Source: CAZECE01 sp964510525
GTDB lineage: Bacteria; Pseudomonadota; Gammaproteobacteria; Pseudomonadales; JANQJO01
Direction: 5' to 3'
Assembly (NCBI GenBank): GCA_964510525.1
Contig: CAZECE010000159.1
Span: 1-22,650, forward strand
DNA: 22,650 nucleotides
Shown here: piece after piece, positions 21,619 to 22,650 of the stretch
Position numbering within the stretch: position 1 is the first letter of the stretch
Layout of the letters: each line of letters starts with the position of its first letter
Position numbers and translations under genes: made by a program
The notes under the pieces: generated by a model
What the model was told of the DNA's origin: nothing
The model's input: the letters and a program-made list of their open reading frames with translations, nothing else
Database searches by the model: none

Positions 21619-22488
21619 GTGTTCAATGATGTGTTAAAAAAAATAGGGTCGTTTCTCTTCGTTCTTTTGCAATACTGCTTGCCGCAGCACTTTATTTCAA
21701 GGTGTGTGGGCAAATTAGCGGATTGTGAATGGTTTTGGGTGAAGCAGGTTATGATTCGGTTGGTGCAGCGAAGTTATGACATCGATTTGTCTGAGTTTGA
21801 AGGGGATTCAGCTGACGATTTTCGTTCGTTTAATGCTTTTTTTATCCGTCCGTTATTGCCCGGTGTTCGCCGCATGTCCGGAGAGGGTGGTGTTTGTGTG
21901 TCACCTTGCGATGGCCGGGTGTTGTCTGTTGCCCCGGTTTCCAGTGAAGGCCGGTTTATGATTAAGCGTTATTCGTACCGTTTGGAGGCGTTGCTGGCGG
22001 GAGCGGAGCGTTGTTTCTCCAGTGTGAGTGCGTTGCATTCGGTTGTGATTTATTTAGCGCCGAGCAATTATCATCGAGTGCATATGCCGCTTAATGGCCG
22101 TTTGATCGCCATGACTTATGTGCCAGGAAAATTGTTTTCGGTTAATGGTGTGACCAGTGATTCGATACCGGATCTTTTTGCGCGCAATGAGCGCTTGGTG
22201 TGTCAGTTTGAAACCGATTGGGGGCCGATGGTGGTGGTGCTGGTTGGGGCGATGATTGTTGGCAGTATGGCTGTGAGCTGGGAGGGGGTTGTGAAGCCGG
22301 TGAGTGATTTGCCGCAGGTGTTTGATTATGCTGGTCGCGTTATTGAGTTAGAGAAAGGTGGGGAGTTGGGATATTTCAGAATGGGTTCAACGGTCGCCGT
22401 TTTTCTTGGCGAGGCGGCTGTGGCTGAGCAGGTGGTGGTGGGGCAGGCGATTCGTTTGGGAGAGCCTGTGTTCGTTCGGCAGAGTTAG
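21619..22488 (+). CDS. psd: Phosphatidylserine decarboxylase proenzyme Psd
   Basis: Psd makes phosphatidylethanolamine from phosphatidylserine at the inner membrane. It cleaves itself into beta and alpha chains, forming a pyruvoyl group. The 289-residue proenzyme has the catalytic Asp (SPCDGRVLS), His (NYHRVHMPLNG) and the self-cleavage site Gly-Ser-Thr near the C-terminus. The site reads MGST here, while the usual form is LGST. FARNERLVC and PMVVVLVGAMIVGS are typical. The start is GTG at 21619 with GAGG 10 nt upstream; a GTG at 21631 is possible. It diverges from orn, so each gene's promoter must lie inside the other's coding region or in the 22-bp gap. It converges on epmA, with 5 bp between stop codons. 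Confidence 0.95.
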   Translation: MFNDVLKKIGSFLFVLLQYCLPQHFISRCVGKLADCEWFWVKQVMIRLVQRSYDIDLSEFEGDSADDFRSFNAFFIRPLLPGVRRMSGEGGVCVSPCDGRVLSVAPVSSEGRFMIKRYSYRLEALLAGAERCFSSVSALHSVVIYLAPSNYHRVHMPLNGRLIAMTYVPGKLFSVNGVTSDSIPDLFARNERLVCQFETDWGPMVVVLVGAMIVGSMAVSWEGVVKPVSDLPQVFDYAGRVIELEKGGELGYFRMGSTVAVFLGEAAVAEQVVVGQAIRLGEPVFVRQS

Positions 22489-22493
22489 TCGTT

Positions 22494-22650
22494 CTAAGCG
22501 TTGAACGTCAGGATGTCTGATAAGTTTTTGGTTTGTTGCTCAGTGAATAGCAGGCGGTCAAATCCTAAGGCGCAACCGCTGCACTCGGGTAACCCTTGGC
22601 TCATTGCTGCCAGCAAGCGCGGGTCTTGACGTGATGCCCAAGAGGTTCCG
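22494..22650 (-). CDS. epmA: Elongation factor P beta-lysylation protein EpmA (C-terminal 51 residues)
   Basis: EpmA is a class II lysyl-tRNA synthetase paralogue that attaches (R)-beta-lysine to a conserved Lys of elongation factor P. Only the C-terminus is in the window; the 5' part lies beyond 22650. The visible part carries motif 3 of class II synthetases (LPECSGCALGFDRLLF, with the ATP-binding Arg) and ends TKNLSDILTFNA, like known EpmA C-termini. It has no anticodon-domain sequence in view. LysS would share motif 3, but its ending differs, which favours EpmA. psd and epmA are close in many gammaproteobacteria. Confidence 0.85.
   Translation of the reverse strand, partial: GTSWASRQDPRLLAAMSQGLPECSGCALGFDRLLFTEQQTKNLSDILTFNA

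Noticed and set aside
21597..21713. 39-codon N-terminal extension of orn
   Set aside because: Overlaps the psd start in antisense; Orn proteins start just before the IWIDLEMTGL segment.

Overview
The window is ordinary chromosomal DNA of a gammaproteobacterium. The gene blocks point there: rpoE-rseA-rseB-rseC-mucD next to nadB, miaB-phoH-ybeY-corC-lnt, sdhE-ygfX opposite ygfZ, and queG/orn/psd/epmA. The AlgP-like Lys/Ala/Pro histone-H1-like protein and the Pseudomonas-style sigma-E operon (with mucD) suggest the Pseudomonadales/Oceanospirillales side of the class. I cannot name a genus. I see no phage, transposase, CRISPR array, tRNA or rRNA. The + strand is visibly rich in G and T whichever strand is coding, as expected of a leading strand.

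Layout. 1-503: 5' part of an unrecognised lipoprotein gene (minus). 764-5336: the envelope-stress operon (minus): RpoE/AlgU, anti-sigma RseA/MucA, RseB/MucB, RseC/MucC and protease MucD. 5425-7053: nadB, divergent from rpoE. 7325-7792: H1-like protein. 7799-8525: sdhE-ygfX (minus). 8699-10362: a short YgfZ and an HDOD protein (plus). 10420-16999: miaB, phoH, ybeY, corC, lnt and ung in that order on the minus strand, covering tRNA modification, RNA maturation, envelope and lipoprotein maturation, and DNA repair. 17091-20229: a SCO copper chaperone, a PPi-type phosphofructokinase and overlapping queG (plus). 20237-20689: an unrecognised protein (minus). 21024-22488: orn and psd, divergent, with start codons 22 bp apart. 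22494-22650: the 3' end of epmA (minus).

How they fit. RpoE, RseA, RseB and MucD form one signalling cascade for envelope damage. Lnt and Psd build the envelope that cascade watches. MiaB, QueG and YgfZ are connected to tRNA modification or Fe-S enzymes. SdhE and SCO mature respiratory complexes. Orn and YbeY act in RNA turnover and maturation.

Most unusual signal. Short tandem arrays with a 15-bp unit recur in unrelated conserved genes: rseB (4 units), rseA (two arrays of 2), rpoE (3, spanning the probable native start codon), nadB (3), ung (3, at the lnt/ung overlap) and the SCO gene (3). One more array (3 units) lies in the non-coding rpoE-rseA gap. The coding arrays are in frame and sit in loops, linkers or termini. 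phoH carries a related-looking (6-bp)x6 array in its interdomain linker. This looks like a genome-level minisatellite process that lengthens permissive protein segments. It was found by eye and needs statistical and comparative testing.
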